Of a DNA stretch of 64,000 nucleotides, positions 1 through 11,384 are shown piece after piece. The DNA is from Ochotona curzoniae. Taxonomy: Eukaryota > Chordata > Mammalia > Lagomorpha > Ochotonidae. A model generated the notes under the pieces. It saw nothing but the letters and a program-made list of their open reading frames with translations, did no database searches and had not been told where the DNA came from. Position 1 is the first letter of the stretch. Every line of letters begins with the position of its first letter. The position numbers were made by a program, and so were the translations under genes. The stretch spans positions 6,820,001 through 6,884,000 of the forward strand of contig NW_024467120.1 of NCBI RefSeq assembly GCF_017591425.1, written 5' to 3'.

Positions 1-1210
1 AGTTGCCTGCTGTGCGGAAGTAATTGAACTCAAAACCTGTTTAGCCTCATTTTCTTCAAGGACTAGCCTTTCTTTCCCCGCTTGAGATAATGATCCCCCA
101 ATACCCAGCCTCATCCAGACCCGACTGCAGTTCTTTTCACCTAAAGGAGTTTAGGATCGCAACAAGAAATTATTTAATCAACCATGTCAATGCAGAAGCG
201 AGCACACACAGGTCACATCCTGTCCGAGACTACAGGTGCTACAAGTGGTCACCAGTTCCTCCCTAGCTCCCCATCGTCTGTCATTCTGGACCCTCTCGCT
301 TTCCACGGAGGCTGAGTTCTCTGTGGAGGTTGAGTGAATTACTTCTACAGAGCTACTCTGGGACGCTCCAGCATAACTGTCCTCTCGTCGTGGTGTCGCC
401 ATTCCACAGCCATGCACTGTGCCTGAGAATGATCTTCCTTCTGACGGCAGGTACAGCAAAGAGGAAACCCAAACGTCGGCTCCATCACCTGCATTGGCAA
501 GCTACTGGACATAGGGACTGGCCAGTATTTGGCCCTTTTAAATGGTATTCATTTCATCATGTGTCTTCACTAGCAATAATAAGAATATGTCTGACCTGCA
601 ATGGGTAGAAAATCATCAATAGCAGGCAGAGGGAAGAGCTCTCCAGCATGTGCTCAGCTAGTCACTAAAGGCAGCCTCTATTTCTAGGCAGGTTAGAAGA
701 AAAGCAATCAAAAAAAAGAAAGAAAAAAAGAAAAGAAAAGAAATCAAGTAAATACACACTGCCTACAGCCAGAAAGTTTTTAGCTTAAAAAAAAAAAAGA
801 CACTGCTACATCTGCTGTTATTGATTTTATTCCAGATGGACTTTTGAATGTAGCTCAGGATTCAAAACCTTTTCCTAAAACCTTTTAAAATCCTGTAAAC
901 ATCCAGCGCCACTTTTCATTCTCCTCTACAGAGAGAAAGAAATGCTTTCAAATTACTAAATGGCACCACACCTATCTAGAATATTTTGCCTGTAATTGGT
1001 GTAGCCAAAGCAATACTTAAGCCTCTTCTTTTTTTTTTTTAAAGCTAAGTGGAATTATGCATCTGGGATCAAATTCTTCCCCTTTTTCAAATTTCATCAA
1101 GATGCATTGAGTTACTTTGTAAATCCAGGTAGGCTCCTCCAACTTCCATGAGCATCTATTCGAGACTACTTTTCAGGGCTAGAAAAATTTGCTTTTTCTC
1201 ACTCTGTTTA
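1..1210. other. No gene recognised; non-repetitive with A-rich patches
   Basis: No exon, RNA gene or repeat family was recognised here. Open frames on both strands are under 100 codons and resemble nothing known to me. An A/G-rich patch lies at about 706-745, with shorter A or T runs near 788-799 and 1029-1041. Confidence 0.5.
706..745. repeat. A-rich simple repeat (AAAG/AAAAG)
   Basis: Irregular runs of A broken by single G bases. It could be the decayed tail of an old retroelement, but no body could be recognised upstream. Confidence 0.6.
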
Positions 1211-1522
1211 TTTTTTAAGATGTATTTTTTTTTAGGAGTATGACGGAGAGAGGAAGAGACAGAAATAGAAGTCTTTAATTTACTTCTTACTCTCCAATGG
1301 CCACAATATCTGGGGCTGGGCCCTGCTGAGGCCAGGAGCCAGGAACTCCATCCTGGTCTCCCACATGGCTGGCTGGCTCCTGGGTCATCATCTAATGCCT
1401 TTAGAAGCATACCAGCAGGGAGGCGGTTCAGAAGAAGAGCTGCTGAGATCAAACTGACATTCTGATGTGTGGCTCTAGTGTCACAAGCAACAGCTTAACC
1501 CCCTGTGCCACACACGGATCTG
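1211..1522 (-). mobile_element. Lagomorph C-SINE, diverged
   Basis: Read on the plus strand it starts with the reversed A/T tail (ttttttaagatgtattt). It then shows the reversed middle ('aggagccaggaactcc', 'ctggtctcccacatgg') and ends in the reversed tRNA-like head ('cagcttaaccccctgtgccac'). Many substitutions indicate an old copy. Confidence 0.8.
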
Positions 1523-1694
1523 ATTGTCACTTGTTTACATTTCTTTTCACGGCCTATTTTATTAGGTCATTACTGTTATTATTTGAACTTTCAATCTTGA
1601 ATCATTTACTTCCCAAGAGAAGGTTGGGATGATTTTGATTGCTTTTTTCATTTTTGCTTTTGTTTTTATTTTTTTGTATAGGTATATCTTGCTT

Positions 1695-1802
1695 GAAATC
1701 AAAGTTCACAGCCTTGGCCGTCCATCAGAGTCAGCTGGGGAGTTGTTGAAAAATACTAATGTCAGGGTAATATTCCCAACCAACTAAATAGAAATCCCTG
1801 GA
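1695..1802 (+). mobile_element. MER5A-like hAT-Charlie DNA transposon fragment
   Basis: The pattern 'agccttggcc..ccatcagagtcagctgggga', a run into 'aaatactaatg', then 'aaatccctggagg' matches the MER5A layout as I remember it (…ttggctgcacatcagaatcacctggggagc…aatactgatgcc…). It is a non-autonomous relic with no coding capacity. Confidence 0.6.
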
Positions 1803-1809
1803 GGTGATT

Positions 1810-3420
1810 CCCCACAAGATAGATAATGGCCCTAGAGTAGACAATACTGGAAAAGAAGATCAAAGTGTAAGGAGTCACTCGACCTGATACTAAGGCTAAT
1901 CTGGTGACATTTTTGGAGGGATGGATACATAAATCCATGGAACAGAAAAAGAGAACTCGATCCACAGAATATGCCCAACTGACTTATTTTGAAAAGTAGG
2001 TTGGTTCGCTCTCTGAATAACTGCAATAGCCGGAGATGGTCCAGGACTACATTTGTGATCTGGGAACACAATTCAGATCTCCCATGTGGAAGCCAGGAAC
2101 TTAGTTACTGGAGTCATTAACCTGGCCTCCACCCCCAAGGTCTGTATTGCCAGGCAGCTGCAGTCAGGAGTCAGAACCAGGCATGAAACCCATGCACTCC
2201 ACTGTAAAACATAACGCATCTTGACTATCGTCCTCACCGCTGGGCTAAAGGTACCCCTTCAAATAACTTCTGACAAAGGTGCAAGAGCAATTAAGGTGAG
2301 AAAGGCATGTGGGCAGGCAGGCAGTGAGGAACACAGAGGTAAGGACTGTGGACATGCAAGCCGTGTGCACCACCCAGATTCCATCACCTTCCAAGCCAAT
2401 TCCACACCCACTCCTCATCAAGCAGCTAAGTGCATGTTCCGTCATGACCCAATGTTATCATATCTTCCTGGAGGCCAGCATGTATATTGGAACCCCAATT
2501 GCAAACCGTGGCTCCCTTGAATATTTCATCAGCCCTGCCCAGAGCATCACCAATTATTCTATCAAAGGGCAATCTCAGCCCAGATGGAGACAGTTCCTCC
2601 TCATGAGGTTTCCTGCACTTGTGTCTGAGTGTGTGCTATCCCTTCAGATTAAAACTCCAGTGAAATTTCACTACACATATTCCACGTAGCTAAAGTAAAA
2701 AAAATAGTGACATTATCAAATGCTGTCCAGGAAGGGAAGAAACTAGAATAGTCATACGCTCTTTGAAGTGTTTAAATGGCAACAGCCACCCTAGAAACTA
2801 GGTCGGCAGCTTTGTATAAGATGAAATATGCACTCACCTTATGACCCAGCAATTCCATATTTGGTCATTTATGTCGGAGAAATCGCAAAAACCTGTACAT
2901 GAAGATTTACAACAGCTATATTCATGTCAGACCCAAACTGGAAACAACTCAAATACCTCTCAGTTGATTGGCCCAACTGCGTTAAACCAGTACCAGGGAC
3001 ACTATGCAACTATAGAAATGAATGGATTTTTGGTATGCTTACCAAAGCCTAGAAGAATTTCAAGGCAATTTTGCTAAGTGAAAAGAGTCTATTTCAAAAC
3101 ATCATAAACTGGATAATTCAATTCACATAGCATTCTTGGCATAATAAAACCATCAAGACAGAGAGCAAATTAGTTTTTTCCCAGGACTTAGAGATGGGTA
3201 AATACCATGCAGCAGCCTCATGGTGATGGCACAGTTCTGTGTGGTACTTCATCAATCTATATGTGTAGTAAAATTGTATAGAAAAATATACAAATGTGAA
3301 ATTGGAAAAATTCAAATAAGTTCGATGGACTGTACCAGTATTATTTTCCTGGAATTGATATTGTACTACACTTATGCAAAATTACCTTTCAATGAAGCTG
3401 GCTGGAAAGTACATAGGGCC
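1810..3420 (+). mobile_element. Old L1 retrotransposon, 3' part (ORF2 end plus 3' UTR), interrupted
   Basis: The segment at 1900-2000 ('aaatccatggaacagaaaa…atatgcccaactgact') and the block at about 2268-2310 ('tgacaaaggtgcaagagcaat') look like adjacent pieces of the C-terminal part of L1 ORF2, split by a SINE. From about 2650 the typical L1 3' order resumes: a many-gapped 'gtgaaatttcactacacat' block, 'gtccaggaagggaagaaact', 'tatgacccagcaattccat', 'aactggaaacaactcaaat', then 3' UTR to about 3400. About 2310-2640 is not clearly L1 and may be another insertion. Every frame is broken, so this is a dead copy. Confidence 0.65.
2055..2262 (-). mobile_element. Old C-SINE (CSINE2-like) nested in L1
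   Basis: Reversed SINE features appear in order: 'cagatctcccatgtgg', 'gaagccaggaac', 'cagtcaggagtcagaacc', 'catgaaacccatgcactcc', and a head-like 'accgctgggctaaaggtac'. It separates two parts of the same L1, so it inserted after that L1. Confidence 0.6.
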
Positions 3421-3740
3421 TTCATTTATACCTTTATATATTTTTTGTCATTCCTTATGATTTCATAATTATCTTTTAGTATTAATTTGGTTTTTTTATT
3501 TTTTGGTGCTTTAACAATAATTTCATTGGTTTCATATCTTTTTTTTATTGTTGTTGCTTTATCATACAGTTTCACAAGCTCTGAAATTTTCATTCCCCCT
3601 CCCCAAGTTCCCTCTCCCACCCCATTGGTTTCCCCTCTTGTATTACAATGGGTGGTCCTTTATGAATAGTCACAAATTCAGCATGCTCTTGTTGAAGTGT
3701 TTCCTGGTGAATGCATAATTATCTCAAAGTAAAAATGTAA
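3421..3740 (-). mobile_element. Probable lagomorph L1 3' end, reverse orientation
   Basis: T-rich sequence followed by a C-rich block ('cattccccctccccaagttccctctcccacccc') and 'cttgtattacaatggg'. This resembles the T-rich, C-rich and 'ttgttacaatgg' order of the reversed L1 3' end at about 48.5 kb. Family assignment is by this similarity only. Confidence 0.4.
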
Positions 3741-3744
3741 GCAA

Positions 3745-4407
3745 AAAAAAAAAAAGTACAGGAAACTACTAATGCCTAGACCCTATTGTAGAACTATTAT
3801 ATCAAAATTGACTGGGGAGGGACCAAGATGTCAATGTTTTTAAACCCTCCCTAAAGGACACTGATATGCATCTTGGGTTGAATTGCCTTCTTATGAAATA
3901 TGGTTTTTCCGAAATATATTAGTTAAGGGGATGATGAAAGGAGTGTGTGAGCTAAGCACATAAAATTGATGAAGAGCCAACTTCCAGCTAGGGACCCCTC
4001 TAAATGTGCTTTCTAGGAACACACATATCTAGTGCCCATGCTGAAGGAAAATGGTCAGTGATATAGACATATTGTTATAAATACATGTGAGTACCTTTTT
4101 AATAAATCTGTGTTTGCAAGGGACTTTTGTCCTCAGTGGTCACCTTTGGAAGTAGTGCCAGAGTGGTGGCCTTACTGATAGAGTTCCTGGGATGGGTTTA
4201 CTATAAAGTAGGAGACTCATCCTTAGTATTCACCCATATACTATATGTCTAAATAATGACACATAACTATTCAAACATTTAAATACATTCTAGCCTCCTC
4301 ACCGGATACATGTACCTTTGTGATGAACAAAAAAGAAGAAAATGAGGTATAAAGCTACAGTTTTTATGTATCTAAAAGTCAGGAAATAAAAAAGCAATTG
4401 AATTTAG
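3745..4407. other. Unclassified stretch, possibly LTR-like
   Basis: No gene seen. A polyadenylation hexamer AATAAA at 4101-4106, followed by 'tttgcaagggacttttgtcctc' and 'gtggtcaccttt', has the feel of a retroviral LTR R/U5 region, but I could not match a family or find ends. Confidence 0.3.
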
Positions 4408-4714
4408 TTTTTTTTTTTTTTAATACTTGTTTATATGAACTGCAGAGCTACAGAGATACAGAGGGGGGACAAGGGAAACAGGATGTCTTCCACCCACAGA
4501 GTCATTCCCAAAAGGCCACAACAGCTGCAGGTGCGCCAGAAGGAGCCAGGGCTTCATCCGGGTCTCCACACAGGTGACCAAAGCCCAAGGATTTAGAACA
4601 TCTCCTTTTTTCCAAGCCATGGTAGTAAGAAGTAGCTCCAAAGTGGAATAAGCACCCACATGGGATGGGCCACTACAGGCAGCCACTTAAACCACTGTAC
4701 CACAGCACTGGCCT
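4408..4714 (-). mobile_element. C-SINE, diverged
   Basis: Starts with a T13 run (reversed poly-A), continues with 'acagagatacagagggggga', 'ccgggtctccacacagg', and ends 'cttaaaccactgtaccacagcactggcc', the reversed head. Confidence 0.8.
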
Positions 4715-4730
4715 GGATTTTACCATTTTT

Positions 4731-4822
4731 TATATATATATATTTTTATATATATATTATATATATATTTTATATATATATTTATATATATATATTTTAT
4801 ATATATATATAAAATATATTAC
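4731..4822. repeat. (TA)n-rich low-complexity repeat
   Basis: About 90 bases almost entirely A and T, as blocks of TATATATA alternating with TTTTA. The sequence is largely self-complementary and lies between two minus-strand SINEs. Confidence 0.9.
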
Positions 4823-4972
4823 TTGAAAGACAAATTTACTGAGAGAGAGATTGAGAGAGAGGGTTTCCATGTACTTGGTTCACTCCCCAAATGACCACAA
4901 GGTCTGGAGCTGAGCAACCGGAGCTAGTAACCAGGAGCTTCTTCTTGGTCTCCCACATGAGTATAAGGGCTT
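4823..4972 (-). mobile_element. C-SINE, 3' part only
   Basis: Has the reversed tail half ('gagagagagattgagagagagg', 'ggttcactccccaaatgaccacaa', 'ggtctcccacatgag') and stops before the reversed head. Confidence 0.7.
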
Positions 4973-5064
4973 ATTTAATTGACAAATTCTATACATTTTA
5001 ATTCATCCAAATTTTTCAACTCACCAGTACAATAAGCATGCTTATGCACTAGTAGTTAAATTCA

Positions 5065-5302
5065 AGAGCCAGGAAAATAGCACTGTGGCACTATTAGGTT
5101 AAGCTTCTGCCTGAGGTGCCTGCAGCCCAAATGCACACCAGTTCAGGTCTTGGCAACTCCACCTCTGGCTCAGCTCCCTAAAAATGGCTGGGGCTCCTGC
5201 CTCTCACATGGAAAACCAGGAAGAAGCTTCTGGCCCCTGGCTTCTGGTTTGGGCCTGGCTCAGCATTGGCCAACGTGGTCAGCTAGGGAATAAACCAGCT
5301 CC
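5065..5302 (+). mobile_element. Old C-SINE
   Basis: Forward order: 'gcactgtggcactattaggttaa' head, 'cagttcaggtcttgg', 'catggaaaaccaggaagaagc', 'ctggcttctggtttgg', ending at 'gggaataaaccagc'. The A/T-rich tail is missing or decayed. Confidence 0.65.
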
Positions 5303-6715
5303 AATCCCAATTTTCTTCCAAATTCAGGGTTGATGTTATTCAGTATGTCCTGAAGAAGTATCTAAGAATAGTCCATATCCACTAGCTTCTCTCTGGAACC
5401 TGAATAGCCCCATCCACGTTGCCCATAGTCACCAACCTGTGGTCAAGTACCCCAGGATTCTACCATTCTAAGGCTTTACCATGGAGGGAATTACCATAAG
5501 CACCATGCAATGATTTATAACTGGCATCCCCTTTGTCCCTCCCCCACCTCCACCACCTACCCTCCACCCCGCTGCTGCCAACCAGCAGATATTTAATCTT
5601 TCCATGTTATGTTGCTGGGTGGGAAAGGAATGAGCAATCTTACGGTCACCAACACCACAATGCTAGATCACATATGGAGCTCACAGCTCTCCAAGGGCTA
5701 AAACCAAGACCCAGACTGCCTGCTGCTCAGGCAAAATCATGACCTAAGACTGTTGCAACCAACTCTAGATGACACTAACTGGGACATACGTCTCATCACT
5801 GGACCACCAGCAATTTCTTCCTGGTACCAGGGAGGATCCAGAGATTCTGCCCATAGGCACTAGTCATGAGACAAGGATTGCTGGGTTCTGCCCAGTGTTG
5901 TTTTAGCAACCCAACTCACATTCCTGTGGTCATATTCCTGCCCTAGACCTTAGCAAATAGAGTCTTGCCACTTATTTTTGTCCAAGATTGGGGGAAGGGT
6001 AGTAGAGGTAGTCCCTTAGACATATAAGCTGACCCTTAGCTGGGTCACACCTGAGTCATGGCCGTGGACTCTGAGCGGTTTCACAGGTGTGCATCAGATC
6101 GATACAGGCCAGCGGCAATACTAAGCCAAATGAAACTCCATCCCACTGGCATGCAGGTTTCCAACTGATTGCGGGCAGGTCTAAAGGCTCCATCTGGAGC
6201 ACTGTCTACAGATTCGGATCCTCAGGCTTTGACTGTTGTTGGGTTTCACTGTGATTGGCCTGATACTAAGACAAAATCCTGTGCTCACTTTCCTGTCCTA
6301 CTTCTGAGGAAGCTCAGCCTAGCTCCGCAGTCCGTCCAGCACTGGGCAAGGGGTGCCATAGGCAGTCCCTGAGGGCAGGGTCTCCCAGGGTGATTTCAGC
6401 TTTGAGCTTTTCTGTACAGTTTTGTACTGGGTTTAGAGTCTGAGGTTTGGATTTGCTCAGCCTCTTCATCCCTAAAATGGGGAGTCCTCTCTATCCAGGG
6501 CTATCTGGGGTTAGGTAGGGATAACACAAGTGTATTACTTCCTGCCTCTCTCAATACTTATTTTCTTGGTTTATTATACCAAACTCAGGCCTGCTGTTCT
6601 CTCACCTGGCTTCCTGCGCTCCTTTGAAAATGCTCTGGCACAAATTGACATCTCTTGAGAAATAGTCACCGTGGCCCCTTACTCAGCCACCATCTTGCTC
6701 CAACTTGAATATCAT
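5303..6715. other. Unclassified, relatively C/T-rich segment
   Basis: No coding feature holds up. It contains C-rich stretches (5538-5575), 'gggcagggtctcccaggg' near 6372 and 'cagccaccatcttgctcc' near 6684. The texture is like a retroelement untranslated region or LTR, but no flanking repeats or family match were found. Confidence 0.3.
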
Positions 6716-7364
6716 GACTTTGTTCCACTCTGTGGATATATTGTTTCATTGTTTATCTTTTTTTATTTAGCATAATTTTATGCAGGATTTAACTGCTGTA
6801 ATTTTCTCCTGATCATTTTTTTTTGGTGAACTTTTAGAAGCAGGCATAGTTTGCGTAGGTTTTCAAACTTCACAAGACCCTAACTTATAATGCTTGAAAG
6901 CAACAGCATAAAACAAATACGTCATCCAGAAATACAGTGAGAGCTTTGTGAAATGTCTTTGATGACTTTCGCTCTGAATTCTCTCTCTAGTTCTTCTCCA
7001 TCGTCCCTATCAGTTGCTACTTGCCAACTCTTTTTCCTCGGTAGAGTGTGCTGTCTTCAGAGGAAGTCCTGGTGATCAATTTTGAGAGCTCATTGGTTTC
7101 AAGACCTTTCAGCCCTTACTTTGAGTCCCTTGTACTCCTCTGTGTTACGACTATAAAATCTCCCAGTGTCAGCTGCAGTCTGTAAGAACTCTATTTGCCA
7201 TGTGCTGCTGAAGTTCTTGTCTCTGCTCAATCCACCACATTTTACTATGGGAACTTTACAATCTACGAATATGGACAATTAATTTCTGGGAATTTGTTTT
7301 TCTGGCTCCCTAAAAAGGAAAAATTAAGAAAAGACCTACCAAAAGTAATTCAAATTATAGAAAA
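6716..7364. other. No feature recognised
   Basis: Ordinary non-repetitive sequence. No exon, RNA gene or repeat could be supported. Confidence 0.45.
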
Positions 7365-7600
7365 ATGTTTTTAAAATATTATCTATTTTATTTCAAAGAG
7401 AAAGAGGATTTTCTACCTACTGATTTACTCCCCAGATGCCAGTAACTGCCAGAGCTGTGCCAAGTTAAAACTGGAGGCAGGAATACAGTCGGGGTAGCAG
7501 GAACTCAGATACTTGATGCTTTTCAGGGTACACATTAGCAGAAAGTTAGGTCAGAAGTGGAGCCTTGGAGGTAATCACCGGTGTTGTGGAACATCAGATT
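7365..7600 (-). mobile_element. Old C-SINE
   Basis: Reversed tail 'aaatattatctattttatttc', then 'actgatttactccccagatg' and a degraded reversed middle and head ('agattaaacctctg'). It abuts an oppositely oriented SINE. Confidence 0.6.
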
Positions 7601-7880
7601 AAACCTCTGTATGCAATCTGACATGCCATAAGAGTACTGGTTCTAGCCTCAGCAACTCTGCTTCTCATCTAGTTGCCTGCTTTCCTGGGAAAGCAGCAGA
7701 GGATGGCCCAGATGTTTGGCCTCTTGCCCAACCTGGTGGGAAAAGTGAATGGGAATGCAAGTTCTTGGCTGCAGCCCCTGCCATTGCTGCCCCTTGGAAA
7801 GTGAACCAGTAGATAGAACATCTCTCACCCTCTGTGTCTTTGAGTCTCTGTAACTTTGATTTTCAAACAAACAAGATCTT
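7601..7880 (+). mobile_element. C-SINE, diverged
   Basis: Forward middle and tail are clear: 'tttcctgggaaagcagcagaggatggccc', 'gaaagtgaaccagtag', 'tgtctttgagtctctgtaact', tail near 'aaacaaacaagatctta'. It forms an inverted pair with the SINE just upstream. Confidence 0.75.
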
Positions 7881-7884
7881 AGGG

Positions 7885-8010
7885 GAAAAAATTGGAAAGA
7901 AGAACTAGGGCAAGAATTTGAACCCAGGAACTCTTACATGGGAGACAGGCATTCCAAGCAACAATTTAACCAAGGCATCAAATGCTGCTCCTCATCCAGT
8001 ATACAGAAGA
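7885..8010 (-). mobile_element. C-SINE head fragment
   Basis: Contains 'gaatttgaacccaggaactc', 'acatgggagacaggcattccaag' and 'aatttaaccaaggcatcaaatgc', the reversed tRNA-like head of an older C-SINE. The tail half is absent. Confidence 0.5.
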
Positions 8011-8114
8011 TGTGAAGAAGAAAAAAAACAATGGAAATACTATACCACCCACGGACTGGAAGAAGAACTATTATTTATTTTTAAGGACACAGTCACAAAG
8101 AGATGGGGGCATAT

Positions 8115-8461
8115 TTTTTTTTCTTTTTAGTATTTAATTGTATTTAAAGGCAGAATTACAGAGAGGAGGAGGAGGAACAGAGACGGAGATGAGATCTTTC
8201 ATCTGCTGATTCACCCCCACAACAACCCCAACAGCTGAAATCTGAAACCAGTCTGAGCCAATCTGAAACCGGAGCAAGGAACTTCCTCCAGGCCTTCTAT
8301 GTGCGTACAGGATCCAAAGACTTGAGCCATCCTCTTCTGCTTTCCCAGGCCATAAGCAGAGAGCTGGATCAGAATTGGAGCACCCAGGACAGGAACTGGT
8401 GCTCACCTGGAATGCCAGCTTTACAGGTGAAGGTTGAATCTACTATGCAACAGTGGCCCCA
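8115..8461 (-). mobile_element. C-SINE, near full length
   Basis: T run, 'gcagaattacagagaggagg', 'catctgctgattcaccccc', 'cttctgctttcccaggcc', 'gctcacctggaatgccagc' and 'caacagtggcccc' follow in reversed order. Confidence 0.85.
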
Positions 8462-8701
8462 AGAATAAATACTATGTTAATAGGCTAATGCTTCCCAAAT
8501 CAATCTACAGAGTCCACAGATCCACATCTAGATTCCAGAACCTTTTTTGTTGTCATATATAGACTAGTTGTAACACTTACATTGGTGTGAAAAAGCATCC
8601 AACATAAGTTTTAAGAAACAACAAATTTGTGCATTCAGAGGAAGCTTGGCCCAGCTGGCCTGGTGAATTCTAGCCCTATGTATATTCTCTAGCTCCACGA
8701 G

Positions 8702-8731
8702 TTCTCTCTCTCTCTCTCTCTCTCTCTCTTC
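8702..8731. repeat. (TC)n microsatellite
   Basis: About 14 uninterrupted TC units immediately before a reversed SINE tail. Confidence 0.95.
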
Positions 8732-8737
8732 TTCCCT

Positions 8738-9018
8738 CTAAGATTTATTTATTTATTTTTATTTAATAGGCAGATTTTTTACAGAGAGAAAGATCTTTCA
8801 TCCTCAAATGGCCTCAATGCAACAGCTGAGCTGATCAGAAGTCAGGAGCTTCCTGCAGGTCTTCCACACGGGTACAGGGATCTAAAGCATTGGGCTATCC
8901 TTCACCGCTTTCCCAGGCCCAAGCGGGGAGCTGGAACAACCTGGACATGAGCCAGTGCTCACATGGGATGCTGGCACTTGCAGGTGGAGAATTAGTCAGT
9001 TGAGCCATCTCACCCACC
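8738..9018 (-). mobile_element. C-SINE, diverged
   Basis: Begins 'taagatttatttatttattttt', then 'agagagaaagatctttcatcc', 'cgctttcccaggccc', 'catgggatgctggcac' and 'cagttgagccatctcacccacc'. Confidence 0.85.
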
Positions 9019-9884
9019 TTCAGCACGTCTCTTAATTCATACACCCAGTGCAATGACCAGCACCAGTAACCTGGCCTGAGTCATTTTGCCCATTTGGCTG
9101 TGCAATGCCTCTCCCCTGATGGGGAATGACATGCGCTACAAAAACCTGCACATTTTATCTCCATTTCCGCATGCTTGTCCGTATGTCTCCTACCTAAACC
9201 TATCTTCCAGTCCTTCCATTTCGGGCTCCTAATCAACAGGCAAGGTCATTGGCCATGCCTTGGGCATTTGTAAATAGTCTCACCTAGGGTCGCCATTTCT
9301 TCCCCAACAAAGTAGATGTGAAGTTTTGCTCGTGTGAGGTGTTTCCCCTGTCTGGCTGTCCTGAGTGTGGCGGTCATGCAGCTATGAGCTATCCATTCTG
9401 AGCCTGTACGCATATAGTGGGGCAAGTCCATAAGCCAAGCTTGAGCTTTCCCATCCGCTATCTGGTCATGGGTGTGGCGGGCAGGGACCAGGAGGGAGAG
9501 AGCCCTGCTGAACCTGTGGTGATGTCGTGGACACTGGGCTGCTCAGGCAGCTTCCTCATGGCCTCTGTTGCGGCTCAGACTCTGAGATGTAGTGTTTCTT
9601 GATCCTGGTGAACCCTTTCCTGTAACCAGATAAACTCAAACCTGTCAGACCAAAAACGTTTTGGTCTGGTGGTAGCCAAATTACATTTCACATCAGATGA
9701 AGTCTAATTAATTTCTACCCAGTGAGGGAGCCTGCCCTGAGGAAAGATTAGCCAATATGCCTGTCTCTTATGCTCTAACTGTGTGTTGCCCCCAAACATC
9801 AACAAGCTGCGAAGGGTTCTAATGAACACAGACTTCCTAGCTCCTTCAAATTTCTCACTTCTTTTTTAATTGAGGGAAAATAAA
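9019..9884. other. No gene recognised; contains a short perfect hairpin
   Basis: Non-repetitive sequence with no supportable exon. The only structural signal is the palindrome at 9646-9668. Confidence 0.45.
9646..9668. repeat. Perfect 10-bp-arm inverted repeat
   Basis: Arms 'cagaccaaaa' and 'ttttggtctg' are exact reverse complements around the 3-nt loop 'acg'. It could be the terminus of a decayed DNA transposon or chance. Confidence 0.7.
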
Positions 9885-9945
9885 AGATTTATTTGATTCA
9901 TCTGTAAGAGTTTCAGAAAGACAGACAGATGCATAGAGATTGTAG
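9885..9945 (-). mobile_element. Possible SINE tail fragment
   Basis: 'aaagatttatttgattcatc' followed by 'agaaagacagacagatgcatagaga' resembles a reversed C-SINE tail with nothing after it. Confidence 0.35.
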
Positions 9946-10559
9946 CCCTTTATTCCTATTCATAAGTGACTGCTAATATTATTTTTCAAATAATTTTTTA
10001 AATTTCAAACTTTAATACCTGGGTTTTGAACATGACACCAACATATCCAAAAACATCAATAAAAGACAAATTCTCATGTGTTATCGGCTTTGGTGTAGCT
10101 ACTTTTAGAGCCACATGGAAACACTTATTTTCCATTTTTAAAAGAATCTCAAACCCAGAATTCATTGTGCACCATGCATTTGTGGACAGAAGAGCAGAAA
10201 TAAATTTGCTTTGAAATTCCTACTAGCTTTCAATATGAATTATTAAAGTTTAAAATGCTGGAGGCATCACAGTGGTCTTGTATGATTTCACATGATAAAA
10301 TATTTGATTTTACATGTATTTCTCCATTTAGGGTGAAAAGTAGAGGAATGCCAAAAACAAACTATTCATTTTGCCTAATTGAATCACCCTATAAAATTCT
10401 GATGAGAATGGAATTATCTATCAAATAACTCAAATTTATGTAATTGAGGATGAGAGCTCCACACATAATGATGTATTTTAATTAGCATCTAAATGTTTAG
10501 ACTGTCTAGAAATTCAAATTCTTTTATTATTATACAATGATTCATTTGGGCAATCCAAA
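9946..10559. other. AT-rich, no feature recognised
   Basis: No repeat family or coding signal could be supported. It leads directly into the L1 remnant downstream. Confidence 0.45.
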
Positions 10560-10785
10560 CTGACTTTTGACATAGGTACCAGGAACACACAACAGGAAAA
10601 AGCCAAAGAGTATTGAGAAAACCAGTATCCACATGCAAAAAAAACCCTGAAATTGTACTTTTATCTCATATCATATACCAAAAAAAAAAAAGCCACAATA
10701 GGTTACAGACTTTAATATAAAAGTTGGAACTGTAAAACTATTATGAAAACTATGCAACATTGACACCGGCTACATTTTTAGGTAT

Positions 10786-10816
10786 CTTGTTTGTTTGTTT
10801 GTTTGTTAGTTTGTTT
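10786..10816. repeat. (TTTG)n microsatellite
   Basis: About seven TTTG units, one altered, followed by a short G run. It sits inside the L1 remnant. Confidence 0.85.
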
Positions 10817-11073
10817 GGTGGGGGGGAACCACAGATTTGACACCAAAAGTTGAAGCAACAACAGTAAAACAGACAAGTGAGTTACAACAAATTAAAAAAA
10901 AAAAAAAAAAGACCTCTACACAGTAAAGGACTCAATGAACACATAACCTATGGGTTGAAAGAAAATGTTTGCAAGGCATATATCTGATAAAGGCTGAATA
11001 TCCAAAATAAATAAGGAACTCTGTTCAATAGTGAGGATATGCACAATCTGAAAATGGGTGAAAGACTTGAATA

Positions 11074-11384
11074 GATTTTTTAAAAATACATTTATTTATT
11101 TAGTTGATTGGTTGGTTGTTTTTATTTGAAAGGTTCTGCAAAGCAAGAAGTAGAGACAAAGAGAAAGATCTTCCATTTGTTGCTTCATTCCCCAAATGGC
11201 CACAATGGCTAGAGCTGAGCTGATCCAAAGCCAGGAGCTTCTCCCTGGTCTCCAATGTGGCTGCAAGGTTCTAAGGCCTTGAGCCATCCTCTGCTGCCTT
11301 CCCAGACTATAAGCTGTGGATGGATCAGGAGTGGAGCTCTACAGAGGGAGGGCTAGCTTGCTCTGCCACCATGCTGGCCCCCGG
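11074..11384 (-). mobile_element. C-SINE inserted in L1
   Basis: Reversed tail 'aaaaatacatttatttatttag', 'aaagatcttccatttgttgc', 'ccaaagccaggagcttctcc' and closing 'ctctgccaccatgctggcccc'. L1 sequence continues on both sides. Confidence 0.85.
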
